DNA of 64,000 nt from Shewanella sp. Choline-02u-19 (GCF_002836205.1 NZ_PJBE01000013.1:372001-436000), one strand, 5' to 3'; shown: positions 27,677-37,438, counted from the stretch's first letter. Notes: a model not told the origin generated them from the letters alone. Made by a program: numbers and translations.

Positions 27677-29296
27677 TTAACTGTTTGTCAGCTCTTTTAG
27701 CATGTCTAATGCAACGGCTTCAGCAATACTGATGCCGTCGATACCCGCCGATAAAATCCCGCCAGCATAACCAGCGCCTTCACCTGCAGGGTACAAACCT
27801 TTGGTATTAATACTCTGGTAATCTGCACCACGTTTTATTTGCACTGGTGAAGAGGTACGCGTTTCAACGCCGGTTAACATGGCATCTTTACTATCAAACC
27901 CACGAATTTTCTTACCGAACGCCGGCAGTGCTTCACGGATTGCATCAATAGCGAATTGTGGTAACGCATCGCTTAAATCGGTCATTTTTACATTAGGCTT
28001 ATAAGAGGGCACTACGTTTTCAAACGGCTTACCACTACCTGCCGCTAAAAAGTCACCGACCATTTGTGCAGGGGCATCGTAATTGCTGCCACCCATAACA
28101 TAGGCATTGCGCTCTAATTGACGCTGCAGTGCAATACCTTGCAATGGATCGTTATCAAAATCACTTGGATTAATCCCCACCACAATGGCGCTGTTGGCAT
28201 TACGTTCGCTACGCGAGTATTGACTCATACCATTGGTAACAACAGCGTGTTCTTCTGACGTTGCTGCCACAACCACACCACCAGGACACATACAAAAGCT
28301 GTATACACTGCGACCACTTTTACAATGATGCACTAACTTGTAATCTGCAGCGCCTAACATTGGGTGGCCTGCGTTAGTGCCAAAGCGGTCTTTATCGATC
28401 ATCTCTTGTTTGTGTTCAATACGGAAACCAATTGAAAATGACTGCGCTTGCATATACACGCCTTTGTCATGCAACATTTGGAACGTATCGCGAGCACTGT
28501 GACCAATTGCAGCAATGACATGCTTAGAATGCAATACTTCGCCATTTCTAAGCGTGACACCGGTGACTTGACGATCGCTAACATTGATTTCGTCAACACG
28601 AGTCTCAAAACGAACTTCACCGCCTAATCGAATGATTTCTCTGCGCATTTTTTCCACCATAGTGACCAACTTAAAGGTACCTATGTGGGGTTTGCTGACA
28701 TAAATAATTTCAGCAGGTGCGCCAGCGGCAACAAATTCTTGTTTTACTTTTAAGCCTTTAAAACCAGGATCTTTGACTTGGCTGTATAACTTACCGTCAG
28801 AGAACGTGCCTGCGCCACCTTCTCCAAATTGCACATTTGATTCGGTGTTTAGCTCACTGGTACGCCAAAAACGGAAAGTATCTTTAGCACGTTCGTGTAC
28901 TGACTTACCGCGCTCTAAAATAATCGGCTTAAAGCCCATTTGCGCCAACATAAGTCCGACAAACAAGCCACATGGGCCCATGCCAATCACCAATGGTCGT
29001 TCCGTTAATCCTTCTGGCGCACTGGCAACATATTTATAATCGGTATCTGGCGAAACTCGGATGTTATGATCATCCTCAAGCGAGGCCAATAATGCCGTTT
29101 CGTCTACATCGGTTAATGTCACATCCAATGTATAAATTAAGGAAATTAAATTCTTTTTTCGGGCATCGTAGCCACGCTTAAACACATGTATGTCAACCAG
29201 CTGCTCCGCTGAGATAGAGAGCTTTTGCAATACGGTATCTTGCAGCGCATCTTCATTATGGTCGAGAGGCAATTTTACTTGGTTTAAACGAATCAT
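27677..29296 (-). CDS. FAD-dependent dehydrogenase of the uncharacterised COG2509 type
   Basis: A 539-residue flavoprotein. An ~90-residue N-terminal domain precedes the dinucleotide-binding loop VIGMGPCGLFVGLMLAQ (GxGxxG) ending in ILERG. The family-typical stretch NVQFGEGGAGTFSDGKLYS and, further on, HSARDTFQMLHDKGV and CMCPGGVVVAA are visible, with the terminal FAD signature YPAGEGAGYAGGI. Members are widespread in proteobacteria and annotated as oxidoreductases, but the substrate is not known. It is monocistronic with its own terminator. The gene has no link to its neighbours that I can see. Confidence 0.82.
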   Translation of the reverse strand: MIRLNQVKLPLDHNEDALQDTVLQKLSISAEQLVDIHVFKRGYDARKKNLISLIYTLDVTLTDVDETALLASLEDDHNIRVSPDTDYKYVASAPEGLTERPLVIGMGPCGLFVGLMLAQMGFKPIILERGKSVHERAKDTFRFWRTSELNTESNVQFGEGGAGTFSDGKLYSQVKDPGFKGLKVKQEFVAAGAPAEIIYVSKPHIGTFKLVTMVEKMRREIIRLGGEVRFETRVDEINVSDRQVTGVTLRNGEVLHSKHVIAAIGHSARDTFQMLHDKGVYMQAQSFSIGFRIEHKQEMIDKDRFGTNAGHPMLGAADYKLVHHCKSGRSVYSFCMCPGGVVVAATSEEHAVVTNGMSQYSRSERNANSAIVVGINPSDFDNDPLQGIALQRQLERNAYVMGGSNYDAPAQMVGDFLAAGSGKPFENVVPSYKPNVKMTDLSDALPQFAIDAIREALPAFGKKIRGFDSKDAMLTGVETRTSSPVQIKRGADYQSINTKGLYPAGEGAGYAGGILSAGIDGISIAEAVALDMLKELTNS

Positions 29297-29994
29297 GATT
29301 TACCTAAAAAGAGACTTAAAAAACAGCGCGTAGTTTACGTGATTTAGCACTAAAATGAAATTATCTATTGATGGTGTATGCCATGCAGTCAGTACTAGCT
29401 TATCGCTTGAATATAATAAATATTTTCCGATGCTCATCACTTCCCCTTATCTGATCATGTTGAAATAACTAACAAGGCATAACTAAACTGCTCCCCATAG
29501 TGAGACACAACGCCCTTGAATCAGCTTAGGTCAAAGTGGTTGAGGCAATCATTTTTATTGATACAGTAGCCCCCTTTATCAAGTCGACCGCCCTTTGTTG
29601 TGGTTGGCAAGAAAGAGGGTGGTATATTGACAGCGACTCTGTGCCAATGGGGAATCGTTGCCGCTGAGTATATCGGTTGTGACTATTGTTCTTGTTGTGC
29701 TCTTGCTGGTATTTATGGAGAATATAGCGCAACACTATGATTGAGTAAAAGCTAGAGCTTCTGTCAGCAGCTAAGCAGGCAATGTTGTGCCACAAATAAA
29801 GCTGAACAAGTAAAGGGGCTATCCTCCTGAAAAGAGTGGTTTGCTTGCTCGCAGCCTTTATGCCTGTGCTTTGGGCGTTAAGGCAAATGATTAAAATCTA
29901 TATCTAGAGTGACACCTGTGCCGATAGTGCTTTATTTTACCGAACCGTTTTACTTAACCCTATTGAATGAATATTTGGAAGCCTTGTACAAGAT
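29297..29994. other. 700-bp intergenic region, no gene supported
   Basis: Contains only short frames without homology that I recognise (the longest, 89 codons on the minus strand, is low-complexity Ser/His/Gln-like). It precedes the HINT-deaminase gene. The large gap around an orphan toxin-like gene is compatible with insertion of accessory DNA. No repeats at its edges were recognised. Confidence 0.35.
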
Positions 29995-30678
29995 ATGATC
30001 GAGATTGAATATACTATTGCTGAATTAAAAACGTCGATGTTTGTGGTAGAAAATCACCGTTTTTACCTTGTTGCACAGGAGTGGGTTGAGGCTGGCAATC
30101 TTAAGATGGCTGACCAAATCTTAGCCTGCAGTGGCGCGGTAGCAGAGATAACGCACATCAATAAAATCGAAGGGTCACACCATTACTGCGATCTGAAAAT
30201 TAGCCACAACCATCATTATTTTGTGACAACAGGGCGCCCGTTAAGTCGTGACACCCTCTGCGATAGAGCCCCTGTAGATCCGCTTGAACTTGTCTCGTAT
30301 CAGTTGGCTAATAAGCCATCCAATTTCCCCGATGGTACGCCTACGGGAGATCACAGTGGTCCCTGGGTCGCGGCTAGATATGCAAGCAGTGATGTTATCG
30401 GTTGGGGCTGTGCCAGCGACAACATGTGCGCTGAAGATGCAGCCGTCAGTGATTTGAGGCATAAGCTGGACGATGCCATCGGATTACATCGCGGTAATGT
30501 CAAAATTTCACATGCTTATATAAGAAAGTACACTCGAAAAGGCCGCTTCGTGAACAAGATGAGTCCCTGCGTTCATTGTCGAGATAATTATGGCAACGCG
30601 CTTAATGACAGCACGTTGGGAAAGAGTGATTTAGTTAAAGACGCTCGTGGGTATTTACCTCCAGCGCCCCTCGATTAG
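29995..30678 (+). CDS. Orphan HINT-domain plus deaminase-fold protein (polymorphic toxin tip-like)
   Basis: A 227-residue protein with two parts. Residues ~20-80 resemble the C-terminal half of a pretoxin HINT (intein-like) domain: LVAQEWVEAGNLKMADQIL, then a valine/isoleucine strand and KISHNHHYFVTTG. Residues ~120-200 carry a zinc-deaminase signature: CAE (C145-A-E147) and PCVHC (C192, C195), the pattern of the cytidine-deaminase-like toxin domains at the ends of polymorphic toxins. The delivery part (Rhs/CdiA/T6SS-type) and an obvious immunity gene are missing; the frame opens only eight codons upstream of the ATG. It may be a displaced toxin cassette, a free-standing intracellular protein or a remnant. 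Both motifs are seen directly; the toxin role is inference. Confidence 0.6.
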   Translation: MIEIEYTIAELKTSMFVVENHRFYLVAQEWVEAGNLKMADQILACSGAVAEITHINKIEGSHHYCDLKISHNHHYFVTTGRPLSRDTLCDRAPVDPLELVSYQLANKPSNFPDGTPTGDHSGPWVAARYASSDVIGWGCASDNMCAEDAAVSDLRHKLDDAIGLHRGNVKISHAYIRKYTRKGRFVNKMSPCVHCRDNYGNALNDSTLGKSDLVKDARGYLPPAPLD

Positions 30679-30947
30679 TACGGCGGCTTACTTAGTAATG
30701 ACTGCAAGATATTGTTTGTAAAATTAAAAAATATTGTTCGTGCTACACTGGCCCATCGCTTTTCTGTGATGGTGATTAAAGCCCGCCCCGTCTCTTTCAA
30801 TGCATCGCTATGTTTTGCTCATTCTCATTCGGTATGAAGAGAATAGGCAAAAGTCAGGCGGTAGGTGTACGGGCAGGTATTAAGACGATTAGCCCAAAAA
30901 GGCAATGTAAATCCAGTTTCTAACAATCACGATGAAAAGGCTATTGA

Positions 30948-31757
30948 GTGAGTATTCTAACGGTTGAACATATCAGTAAAAGCTTCGGTGCCCTGCAAGC
31001 GCTAGATGATGTTAGCTTTGAAATTAATCAAGGTGATATCGTCGGCTTTTTAGGAAAGAATGGCGCAGGAAAAACAACCTTGATGCGTATTATTACTTCT
31101 TTTCTTGCACCATCCTCAGGCCGAATTTTTATTGATGGCGATAATATTACTAAGCATTCTCTAACGATCAGACAGAAAATTGGCTACCTCCCTGAAACCC
31201 CGCCTTTGTACACCAGCATGACCGTGTTGCAATATTTAAAGTTTGCCGCTGAGATAAAAGATGTCCCGTCCAAAAAACAAGCGGTTAAGATTGCTAAAGT
31301 GCTAGAAGAGTGTGATTTAGAACAGGTAAAACAAAAAACGATTTCAACATTATCTAAAGGCTATAAGCAAAGGGTAGGGATTGCGCAAGCGATTATTCAT
31401 GAGCCTAAACTGCTTATTCTAGATGAACCCACAAGTGGCCTAGATCCTATGCAAATTCAGCAAGTATTAGCACTTATAAGCAACCAACGAGAACAAAGAA
31501 CGGTATTGTTGAGCACGCACACTTTGCCTGAAATGGAAAAAATAGCACAGCGTATTTTGATGATTAAATCAGGTCAACTAGTGGTTGATGAATCCTTGGA
31601 TACATTGCTTAAAAACGGGATAGGCAGAGATAGAGTGGATACAGGCAATAACAATATATCGGCATCACAAGATTGCCCGTCTAAATCATCGACCTTGGAA
31701 CAAATTTTTATTGATTATCATCAACAGCCGCAAATGCACAATGGTGGTGATTACTGA
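30948..31757 (+). CDS. ABC transporter ATP-binding protein (GldA/CcmA-like)
   Basis: A 269-residue ATPase with Walker A GKNGAGKTTLMRI, Q-loop region KIGYLPETPPLY, signature LSKGYKQRVGIAQAI, Walker B LLILDEPTSGLDP and switch His in LLSTHTLPEME. The signature starts LSKGY rather than LSGGQ, as is common in ABC-2 exporters. It begins with GTG, preceded by AAAAGG. It overlaps the permease gene (TGATG). The three-gene set matches the gldA-gldF-gldG type of ABC-2 systems found in many bacteria without gliding, whose substrate is unknown. Confidence 0.88.
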   Translation: MSILTVEHISKSFGALQALDDVSFEINQGDIVGFLGKNGAGKTTLMRIITSFLAPSSGRIFIDGDNITKHSLTIRQKIGYLPETPPLYTSMTVLQYLKFAAEIKDVPSKKQAVKIAKVLEECDLEQVKQKTISTLSKGYKQRVGIAQAIIHEPKLLILDEPTSGLDPMQIQQVLALISNQREQRTVLLSTHTLPEMEKIAQRILMIKSGQLVVDESLDTLLKNGIGRDRVDTGNNNISASQDCPSKSSTLEQIFIDYHQQPQMHNGGDY

Positions 31758-32467
31758 TGCATAAAGTCCTCGCATTAACCAAAAAAGAGCTGCATGGCTA
31801 TTTTAGTAGCCCTATTGCTTATCTCGTTCTAATCGCTTCGTTATCTTTGTTTAATATGCTTTTCTTTATGATCATTGATCAAAATAGGGAAGTATCATTA
31901 CGTGATATTTTTCAAGTGATGGAGTTTATGTTTATTTTCATAATTCCATTACTCACGATGAAGCTATTTGCAGAAGAGAAGTCCAACGGCACGATGGAGT
32001 TTTTACTAACATCCCCCCTAACACCGACCATGATAGTGTTAGGTAAGTATTTAAGTATGCTTGTTTTTTACTCGCTATTAATTGCTCTAACAAGCGTTTA
32101 CTATTTTATTGTTGAATATTATGGTGATCCCGACGTTTACAGTATTTTGTCAGGCTATATTGGTATCTGGTTAGAGGGAGCACTCTTCATTGCCATCGGC
32201 TTACTGACCTCTTCATGGACACGCAACCAAATAATTGCCGCAATGACCTCTTACTTAATTCTATTTATACTTTACTTTTCAAGCACCTTTACTAAATATG
32301 TCACCGGCTTTGCTGAAACGTTTGTTACCCAGTTTAGTACGCGTACTCACCTCGAAAACTTTGCCATCGGCATGATCACTGCCAGTGATATTATCTATTA
32401 CTTAGCGGGAATTTTACTTTGCTTAGTACTTACCCGTATAAGTATTGACCATAGGGTGTGGCAATAA
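31757..32467 (+). CDS. ABC-2 type permease (GldF-like)
   Basis: A 236-residue integral membrane protein with about six helices. The N-terminus (VLALTKKELHGYFSSPIAYLVL) and the EEKSNGTMEFLLTSPLTPT motif are hallmarks of ABC-2 permeases of the GldF group. It overlaps the ATPase gene by one base and abuts the next gene, so the three are one operon. It would form the membrane channel driven by the preceding ATPase. Confidence 0.87.
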   Translation: MHKVLALTKKELHGYFSSPIAYLVLIASLSLFNMLFFMIIDQNREVSLRDIFQVMEFMFIFIIPLLTMKLFAEEKSNGTMEFLLTSPLTPTMIVLGKYLSMLVFYSLLIALTSVYYFIVEYYGDPDVYSILSGYIGIWLEGALFIAIGLLTSSWTRNQIIAAMTSYLILFILYFSSTFTKYVTGFAETFVTQFSTRTHLENFAIGMITASDIIYYLAGILLCLVLTRISIDHRVWQ

Positions 32468-34141
32468 ATGACGCTTAAAAATAAAATTAGCATGATGCTT
32501 AATAAATTATTCCCAGCCTTGGTGGGGATAACCGTGTTTGTCTTCACCGTAGGATTATCGTTATTTTATATTGAAGGCCAATTTGCCCTATTAAGCTTGA
32601 GTCTCGCCAGTTTCTTAACGCTCAGTGGCGCAATTTCATTTATTGGCTTGCTGCTTTTAAGCAAGAGTCTAAGAAACACTGACGCTAACTCAACGAAAGT
32701 GGCATCCGTTGCCAATCGTGGACGATGGAAAAAAGTCTTCATTATTTTATCTATGGTCATGGGGAGCTTAGCGTTTCTTGGTATCAGTCATTATGCTGCT
32801 AACAGCATTCCTATGCGCTGGGATGTGACAAAAGCCAAGCAACACACCTTATCTAAAAACACTGTCGATTTTATCAGTTCGTTAACCCAGAAAGTCGAAT
32901 TAACCGCATTTTATGTGGGGATGCCGCCAAAATATTTACAGGATCTGTTTAACGAATACGAACGACTATCTGCAGGTCTAATTAGCACGAAAATAATCGA
33001 CCCGATTGAGAATATTTCTTTTGCGGCTAAATTTGGTAATGTGGTCAGCGGCAAGGAAAGGAAAGTTATCGTACAGTCGGGTGATGTGCGTAAAGATATT
33101 GATTTCACTGATGAACCGCTGACGGAAGAAAAACTGACTAATACCATTGCCCGTGCTAGTCGTTCACCAAGGCAAGTTTACTTTCTCAGTGGCCATGGTG
33201 AATACTCGATTTCAAATGAAGATAATCTTGGCTTATCCACCTTTAAGCAATTGTTAGCCGATAACAATATGCAAAGTAAACCGCTGATGTTAGGCATCAC
33301 ACAGTCGATCCCTGAGGATTGTGATGTGTTAATTATTGCGGGGCCGCGTACGGAACTCACGCAGCAGGAAGAAACGTTAATCGTTGATTACTTGTCGTCT
33401 GGTGGAAATGCATTATTTTTGATTGAGCAAACACTGGTCACCACACCCGATAAGCCACTGACAGCAGAGCAACAACAGCTAAACCCGTCATTAAACGGCA
33501 TTATCAATCAATGGGGGCTTAACGTTCAGTCAGATGTTGTGGTCGATTTAACCAATCATATTGGTAATGATGTTGGCAGCCCAGCGACCAAGAATTATCA
33601 AAAGCACAAAGCCATTACCCAAGGTTTAGATTACACCTTTTACGTTCGGCCGCGTTCTATCCGAGTATTAGAACAGCGTCGCCCCAACATTAAGCTTGCT
33701 GCTATCGCTTTGACTACATCGAAAGATCAAAGCTGGGCGGAAACGAATCGACACTTAGATATTCAATTTGATCCGGGTATCGACACTCCAGGCCCTGTGC
33801 CCATCTCTTATGTTGTTCTTGAAGAGCATCCCGCTAAGCCTAGCGCGCAGGATAAAGAGCTCAGCAAGCCATCAAACACGCGGATGATTGTTTTCACTGA
33901 TGCTGACTTTTTAACAAATGTCTATATTAATCAGTATAGTAATGCACAGATGGGGCTTAATGTTGTTAATTGGCTAGCAGAATTAGACTATCAGGTTTTT
34001 CTTAGCTCAAAAGCAGTAAAGGTAGAACGGTTAGATTTAACCAGCAAACAAAAACGCCAAGTAGTGGTGATATTATTCTTGTTGCCATTTCTCTTTGGTA
34101 TTGCAGGCTTGGTTGTTTGGCTAAGGTCTAGAAACAACTAA
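32468..34141 (+). CDS. GldG-like ABC-transporter-associated membrane protein
   Basis: A 557-residue protein with two N-terminal membrane helices plus a third before the large extracytoplasmic domain, and a final helix at the C-terminus (VVVILFLLPFLFGIAGLVVWL). The domain begins RWDVTKAKQHTLSKNTVDFI, the typical start of the GldG/Mce-like 'ABC_transp_aux' region, with YFLSGHGEYSI and DVLIIAGPRTELTQQEE further on. The family accompanies GldA/GldF-type ATPase and permease and probably acts as an accessory subunit. Substrate unknown. Confidence 0.85.
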   Translation: MTLKNKISMMLNKLFPALVGITVFVFTVGLSLFYIEGQFALLSLSLASFLTLSGAISFIGLLLLSKSLRNTDANSTKVASVANRGRWKKVFIILSMVMGSLAFLGISHYAANSIPMRWDVTKAKQHTLSKNTVDFISSLTQKVELTAFYVGMPPKYLQDLFNEYERLSAGLISTKIIDPIENISFAAKFGNVVSGKERKVIVQSGDVRKDIDFTDEPLTEEKLTNTIARASRSPRQVYFLSGHGEYSISNEDNLGLSTFKQLLADNNMQSKPLMLGITQSIPEDCDVLIIAGPRTELTQQEETLIVDYLSSGGNALFLIEQTLVTTPDKPLTAEQQQLNPSLNGIINQWGLNVQSDVVVDLTNHIGNDVGSPATKNYQKHKAITQGLDYTFYVRPRSIRVLEQRRPNIKLAAIALTTSKDQSWAETNRHLDIQFDPGIDTPGPVPISYVVLEEHPAKPSAQDKELSKPSNTRMIVFTDADFLTNVYINQYSNAQMGLNVVNWLAELDYQVFLSSKAVKVERLDLTSKQKRQVVVILFLLPFLFGIAGLVVWLRSRNN

Positions 34142-34193
34142 AAGTATCAGTATCATTAACAGCCCCTAATCTGTTTGATAATTTTATGTCGCT

Positions 34194-34225
34194 TCCAACA
34201 TCAACTTGAGTGAGTTGATGTTGGA
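34194..34225. terminator. 13-bp perfect hairpin after the ABC operon
   Basis: TCCAACATCAACT and AGTTGATGTTGGA around TGAGTG, between the ABC operon and the convergent synthase-like gene. T-poor on the + side (CCTATTTTG), so efficiency uncertain. Confidence 0.6.
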
Positions 34226-34287
34226 CCTATTTTGACTTGGAGCTGCACTTGAAGTTGGAATGAATTGAGCTAATACGTTATCGATGG

Positions 34288-35130
34288 CTAATTGATATCT
34301 TGTATATCACAAAGCAAATTGGCATAACGTTCCATCGCAATGTTCATTTTCTCTTGCAAGGATTGGCCTTTAGCCAGTAGCGCTTCTCTTGTCATCGAGG
34401 GAATGTCATTTTTGAATGCGAGTATGATAGTGTTCCCACCTGCAACTTCAAAACTGAGTCGTCGGTTTTCAAATTCATGCGCGAGTAATTCATCTAACTC
34501 TTGTCGTAATTCAAGCCCTGTATGGCAGATATTGAGCACCAGAACACCTTGTTCGTTAAGTGCATTTTTACAATCACGCAAGTAGCTTGATTGTACTTGC
34601 TTCGGCTCCATCCCATCTGAGTTGTATAGATCTGAAAAGATAATATCGCTCTTCATCTCGGTGTTTTTCATATAGTTCACCGCGTCGTCTATATGAATTA
34701 AAAGACGCTTGGTGTCGGGCAAGTAGAAATATTCTTTGGCCGTCTGCGCCACAGCTTCACGGTATTCAATCGCGTGCACGTTTATCTCGGCAAAACTACT
34801 GAGCAAATTCTTTGCCATTGAGCCTGCACCCAGCCCCATAATGGTGGCTATTTTGACGGTGGGGATAAACAATAACCCCGCCATCATGGCCTGAGTGTAG
34901 CCAAGTGTTAACCCATTAATGTCTTTGATTTTCATAGAGCTTTGATAGATTTTTCCATCGAAGCTGAGGATGCGGCTGGTTCTTGTTTGATAAACATAAA
35001 TAGGGCCGTGATCATCCATTGTTGATGAGATACAGGTTCCATTGATATCCATGGTGTTCAATACCTCTTCAATACGCGTATATAACTGATAGAGCATCAT
35101 AACGGAAAAGCGAGTCAGTAAAAGCGACAT
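34288..35130 (-). CDS. Spermidine-synthase-like methyltransferase-fold protein
   Basis: A 280-residue protein of the spermidine/spermine synthase superfamily: GPIYVYQTRTSRILSFDG and YQSSMKI near residue 45-70, then LGYTQAMMAGLLF, the SAM-binding loop IATIMGLGAGSMAKNLL, VHAIEYREAV, and DIIFSDLYNSDGM where the catalytic Asp of true synthases would be. No polyamine-binding pattern is certain, and orphan members often have unknown substrates. The start is uncertain: Met1 and a later Met (MDINGTC) are both possible and neither has a strong ribosome binding site. Confidence 0.7.
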   Translation of the reverse strand: MSLLLTRFSVMMLYQLYTRIEEVLNTMDINGTCISSTMDDHGPIYVYQTRTSRILSFDGKIYQSSMKIKDINGLTLGYTQAMMAGLLFIPTVKIATIMGLGAGSMAKNLLSSFAEINVHAIEYREAVAQTAKEYFYLPDTKRLLIHIDDAVNYMKNTEMKSDIIFSDLYNSDGMEPKQVQSSYLRDCKNALNEQGVLVLNICHTGLELRQELDELLAHEFENRRLSFEVAGGNTIILAFKNDIPSMTREALLAKGQSLQEKMNIAMERYANLLCDIQDIN

Positions 35131-35544
35131 GGCCGAATATGGCTAAATGAGATGGCTCTTCAACGTATTACTTACGCCTATATTTCCGAGTTTGATGGGG
35201 CTGGGATTTGTGTTCTTTCAATTATCAATTCAGATGTTGGAAGATGGTGCTTTCTAATCCAGTGCTGATGCGACCAGGAGTGTTCATGGAAGTCAGATGT
35301 GCTTACGGCAAGTCTCAGTTGCGTCTGCACATGCGCTGACCGTAGGTCATTGGAACTATTATGGGCAGAAGCTAACTCACTTATGCCCAGTTTACCCCAC
35401 CAAAAGTTATCTGAAGGTGAGTGTAGTGGTTTTGCGTTGTTTAATTAACGTTGAGTTCCGAATGTGGCCAATTACCGTACCTTCCCTGTAGTAGTCTCCA
35501 ATTTGAAATACATAAATTCAAAACTGCGAAAGGGATACAAAGTT
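35131..35544. other. Intergenic, junction between backbone and accessory region
   Basis: 414 bp without a supported gene. It includes a short open stretch but nothing conserved that I recognise. It marks the left edge of the accessory region that leads into the cassette array; no attC-like core or direct repeat is clear here. Confidence 0.35.
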
Positions 35545-36303
35545 ATGTTTAAAGATCTACATAGAAAAGAGCTGCCCCTACTTATCTGCAATGTCTGGGA
35601 TGTCTCTAGTTCTCTCATTGCCGAACGGAACGGCTTCTCAGCGATTGGAACTTCTAGCGCAGCGATAGCAAAAATGTTAGGAAAAGAAGATGGTGAACAT
35701 GTTTTATTCGAGGAGTTGTTGTCGATTGTGACTGCGATTTCTAACCTATCTAGTTTGCCTCTAACAGTAGATATTGAATCTGGTTATGGAGATTCTTCAG
35801 AAGTAATCGCTGAAAACATAATTGAATTAGCGAAGGTCGGGGTTGTAGGTGTGAACATAGAAGACAGTACCGTTGTTCAAGGTGAAAGGCTATTATGTGA
35901 TGAAATTGAGTTCGCCAACAAACTAAAATCGGTTAAAGCTATACTAAACCAAATGAATATTACAATGTTTGTTAATGTAAGGAGCGATACTTATTTACTC
36001 AATATTGAAGACGCTCTCGAAGTGAGTATAGACAGAATAGCGTTGTACCAACGTGCAGGTGCAGATGGTATTTTCTTGCCATGCCTTAAATTTCCTAATG
36101 ATATCAGGGCTGTCGTAGCAAGCACTGAACTACCGATTAACGTTATGTGTGTGCCCGACCTTCCGGACTTTGAGATGTTAGAAAGATTAGGTGTAAAACG
36201 TATTAGTATGGGTAACTTTTTACATGAAGCGATGCTGGATTCTTTCTCTTCTATGTTATCTTCGATCGTTTCGGAAAAGTCTTTTGGACAATTGTTCAAA
36301 TAG
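35545..36303 (+). CDS. Isocitrate lyase/PEP mutase-family protein
   Basis: A 252-residue TIM-barrel protein; the ATG preceded by AAAGGGATAC is chosen over upstream in-frame codons. Family features are ICNVWDVSSSLIAERNGFSA, TVDIESGYGDSS (metal-binding Asp and Glu), VVGVNIEDS and VNVRSDTYLL, ending IKRISMGNFL-like 'VKRISMGNFLHEAM'. The Cys-bearing KKCGH loop of isocitrate lyase is absent, so this is the broader PEP mutase/oxaloacetate decarboxylase-like group. It sits just left of the cassette array, AT-rich like the array, and may be accessory cargo, but no attC follows it. Confidence 0.75.
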   Translation: MFKDLHRKELPLLICNVWDVSSSLIAERNGFSAIGTSSAAIAKMLGKEDGEHVLFEELLSIVTAISNLSSLPLTVDIESGYGDSSEVIAENIIELAKVGVVGVNIEDSTVVQGERLLCDEIEFANKLKSVKAILNQMNITMFVNVRSDTYLLNIEDALEVSIDRIALYQRAGADGIFLPCLKFPNDIRAVVASTELPINVMCVPDLPDFEMLERLGVKRISMGNFLHEAMLDSFSSMLSSIVSEKSFGQLFK

Positions 36304-36798
36304 GATTTGGAATTTGTGTGAGCAATTACATACACGCGTTTAAGGCATCAAAATACTTTCCATTATCTAATCATAGTGCGTTAGAGCTAAAAATCTAACG
36401 CATTTATGCCCCAAAATGAGTTTACGCCAGCAATTAGTCCAATACAGCACGAACCTCTTTGCAATATTTTTTCTCATCAGTTGGAAAGAGCTGTTTTTGT
36501 GTTTTTATACAGTATTATTGGTTTTGTGTGGATAATCACCAAATTATGCGCAATCAGTTCGCGGTTTGCTATTGAGCTAAAATAAAAAGAAGAGTAAATT
36601 CAAGTAACTAAAAACGCGCTTGCTCGGTTTGCAGGAGATACGAGGCAAACAAAGTGTGCATTCTCGTTTTTCCAGAAGGTGTGTTTGGACTAATCGTTGT
36701 AAATGATTATAAATTAGACGATTAAGTACATACACTTTGACTGGTCTAACCTGGTAAACGCGCAAGGCGTGTATACAAATGTTAGGTGAATCAAAACT
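36304..36798. other. Intergenic left flank of the cassette array with possible attI-like end
   Basis: 495 bp without a supported gene. TGCGTTAGA (36377-36385) and TCTAACGCA (36394-36402) form a perfect 9-bp hairpin; its loop and arms recall attC cores, but it lacks their layout. At 36773-36783 ACAAATGTTAGGTG-like sequence resembles the ACAAAGTTAG ends of attI sites and stands ~15 bp before the first cassette gene. No integrase gene or remnant was recognised on the minus strand, where intI would be expected. Confidence 0.3.
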
Positions 36799-37323
36799 AT
36801 GGCGATAGAATCTGCTCAATCTTATTTATCTAACCCCAATGAATTTTTAACTCTTGGGATAGCTGCGTATGCTGCAATTATTGCCACATTTGTTTTAGGA
36901 TGGGATGCATATAAGTGGTTAGCATCGGGAGCTAAAATTGATTTATCAACTTCATCCGAGATGAAAATGATTGGTGGTATGGTCGAAGACCCAAATACAT
37001 ATTTCTCACTTACTGCATATAACGTTGGCGATAGACCTACAACGATTACAAACGTGGGAGGTATGTATTTTGATTCTTGGTGGGGTGCATACATAACACG
37101 AAGGAAACCTAAAGAAGCTTTTATTATAACTGAACCATCTCAAGCTCAACGAATTCCATACCGTTTTGATATTGGCGATCAATGGATTGGTATGGCTATA
37201 CAAACTGAAGATATGGTTGAAAAAGCAAAAAATGGATATTTATTTTTAATTTTGTATACGTCAGGTGGCGGTCGTGGTCATAGGGTTAGAGTTAAAATCC
37301 AAGAAGATAACAATAAAGAATAG
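36799..37323 (+). CDS. Cassette 1: single-membrane-segment protein of unknown function
   Basis: A 174-residue protein with one membrane helix (about residues 18-35, ILGIAAYAAIIATFVLGW-like) and a beta-rich C-terminal domain containing FSLTAYNVGDRPTTITNVGG, reminiscent of immunoglobulin-like or DUF folds of phage/defence membrane proteins. A conserved family cannot be named. It is the first cassette gene of the array. It lies close after an attI-like stretch. Followed by attC 1. Confidence 0.6.
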   Translation: MAIESAQSYLSNPNEFLTLGIAAYAAIIATFVLGWDAYKWLASGAKIDLSTSSEMKMIGGMVEDPNTYFSLTAYNVGDRPTTITNVGGMYFDSWWGAYITRRKPKEAFIITEPSQAQRIPYRFDIGDQWIGMAIQTEDMVEKAKNGYLFLILYTSGGGRGHRVRVKIQEDNNKE

Positions 37324-37337
37324 CTCGGTATCTATTC

Positions 37338-37438
37338 ACCTAACAAGGGTTTTCAAGACGGACAAATTACAGTTGGCTTTTTGTTCGTGCCTCACTTATT
37401 TTAGCCAACTGCAGTTTGCCGCTTAAAACGGCGTTATA
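37338..37438 (+). other. attC site 1
   Basis: Begins ACCTAACAAGG and ends GGCGTTATAC. Inverted arms ACAGTTGGCT...AGCCAACTGCAG frame an apical GTTCGTGCCTCAC segment. About 101 bp, VCR-like. Confidence 0.85.

Noticed and set aside
29526..29795. 89-codon minus-strand frame as a gene
   Set aside because: Ser/His/Gln-rich low complexity, no ribosome binding site, no recognised family.
36377..36402. Hairpin TGCGTTAGA/TCTAACGCA as an attC
   Set aside because: The core order is inverted (R' before R'') and the rest of an attC is missing.
36577..36819. Minus-strand 80-codon frame as an integrase remnant
   Set aside because: Its sequence has none of the integrase motifs and overlaps the cassette 1 start; it is probably noise.
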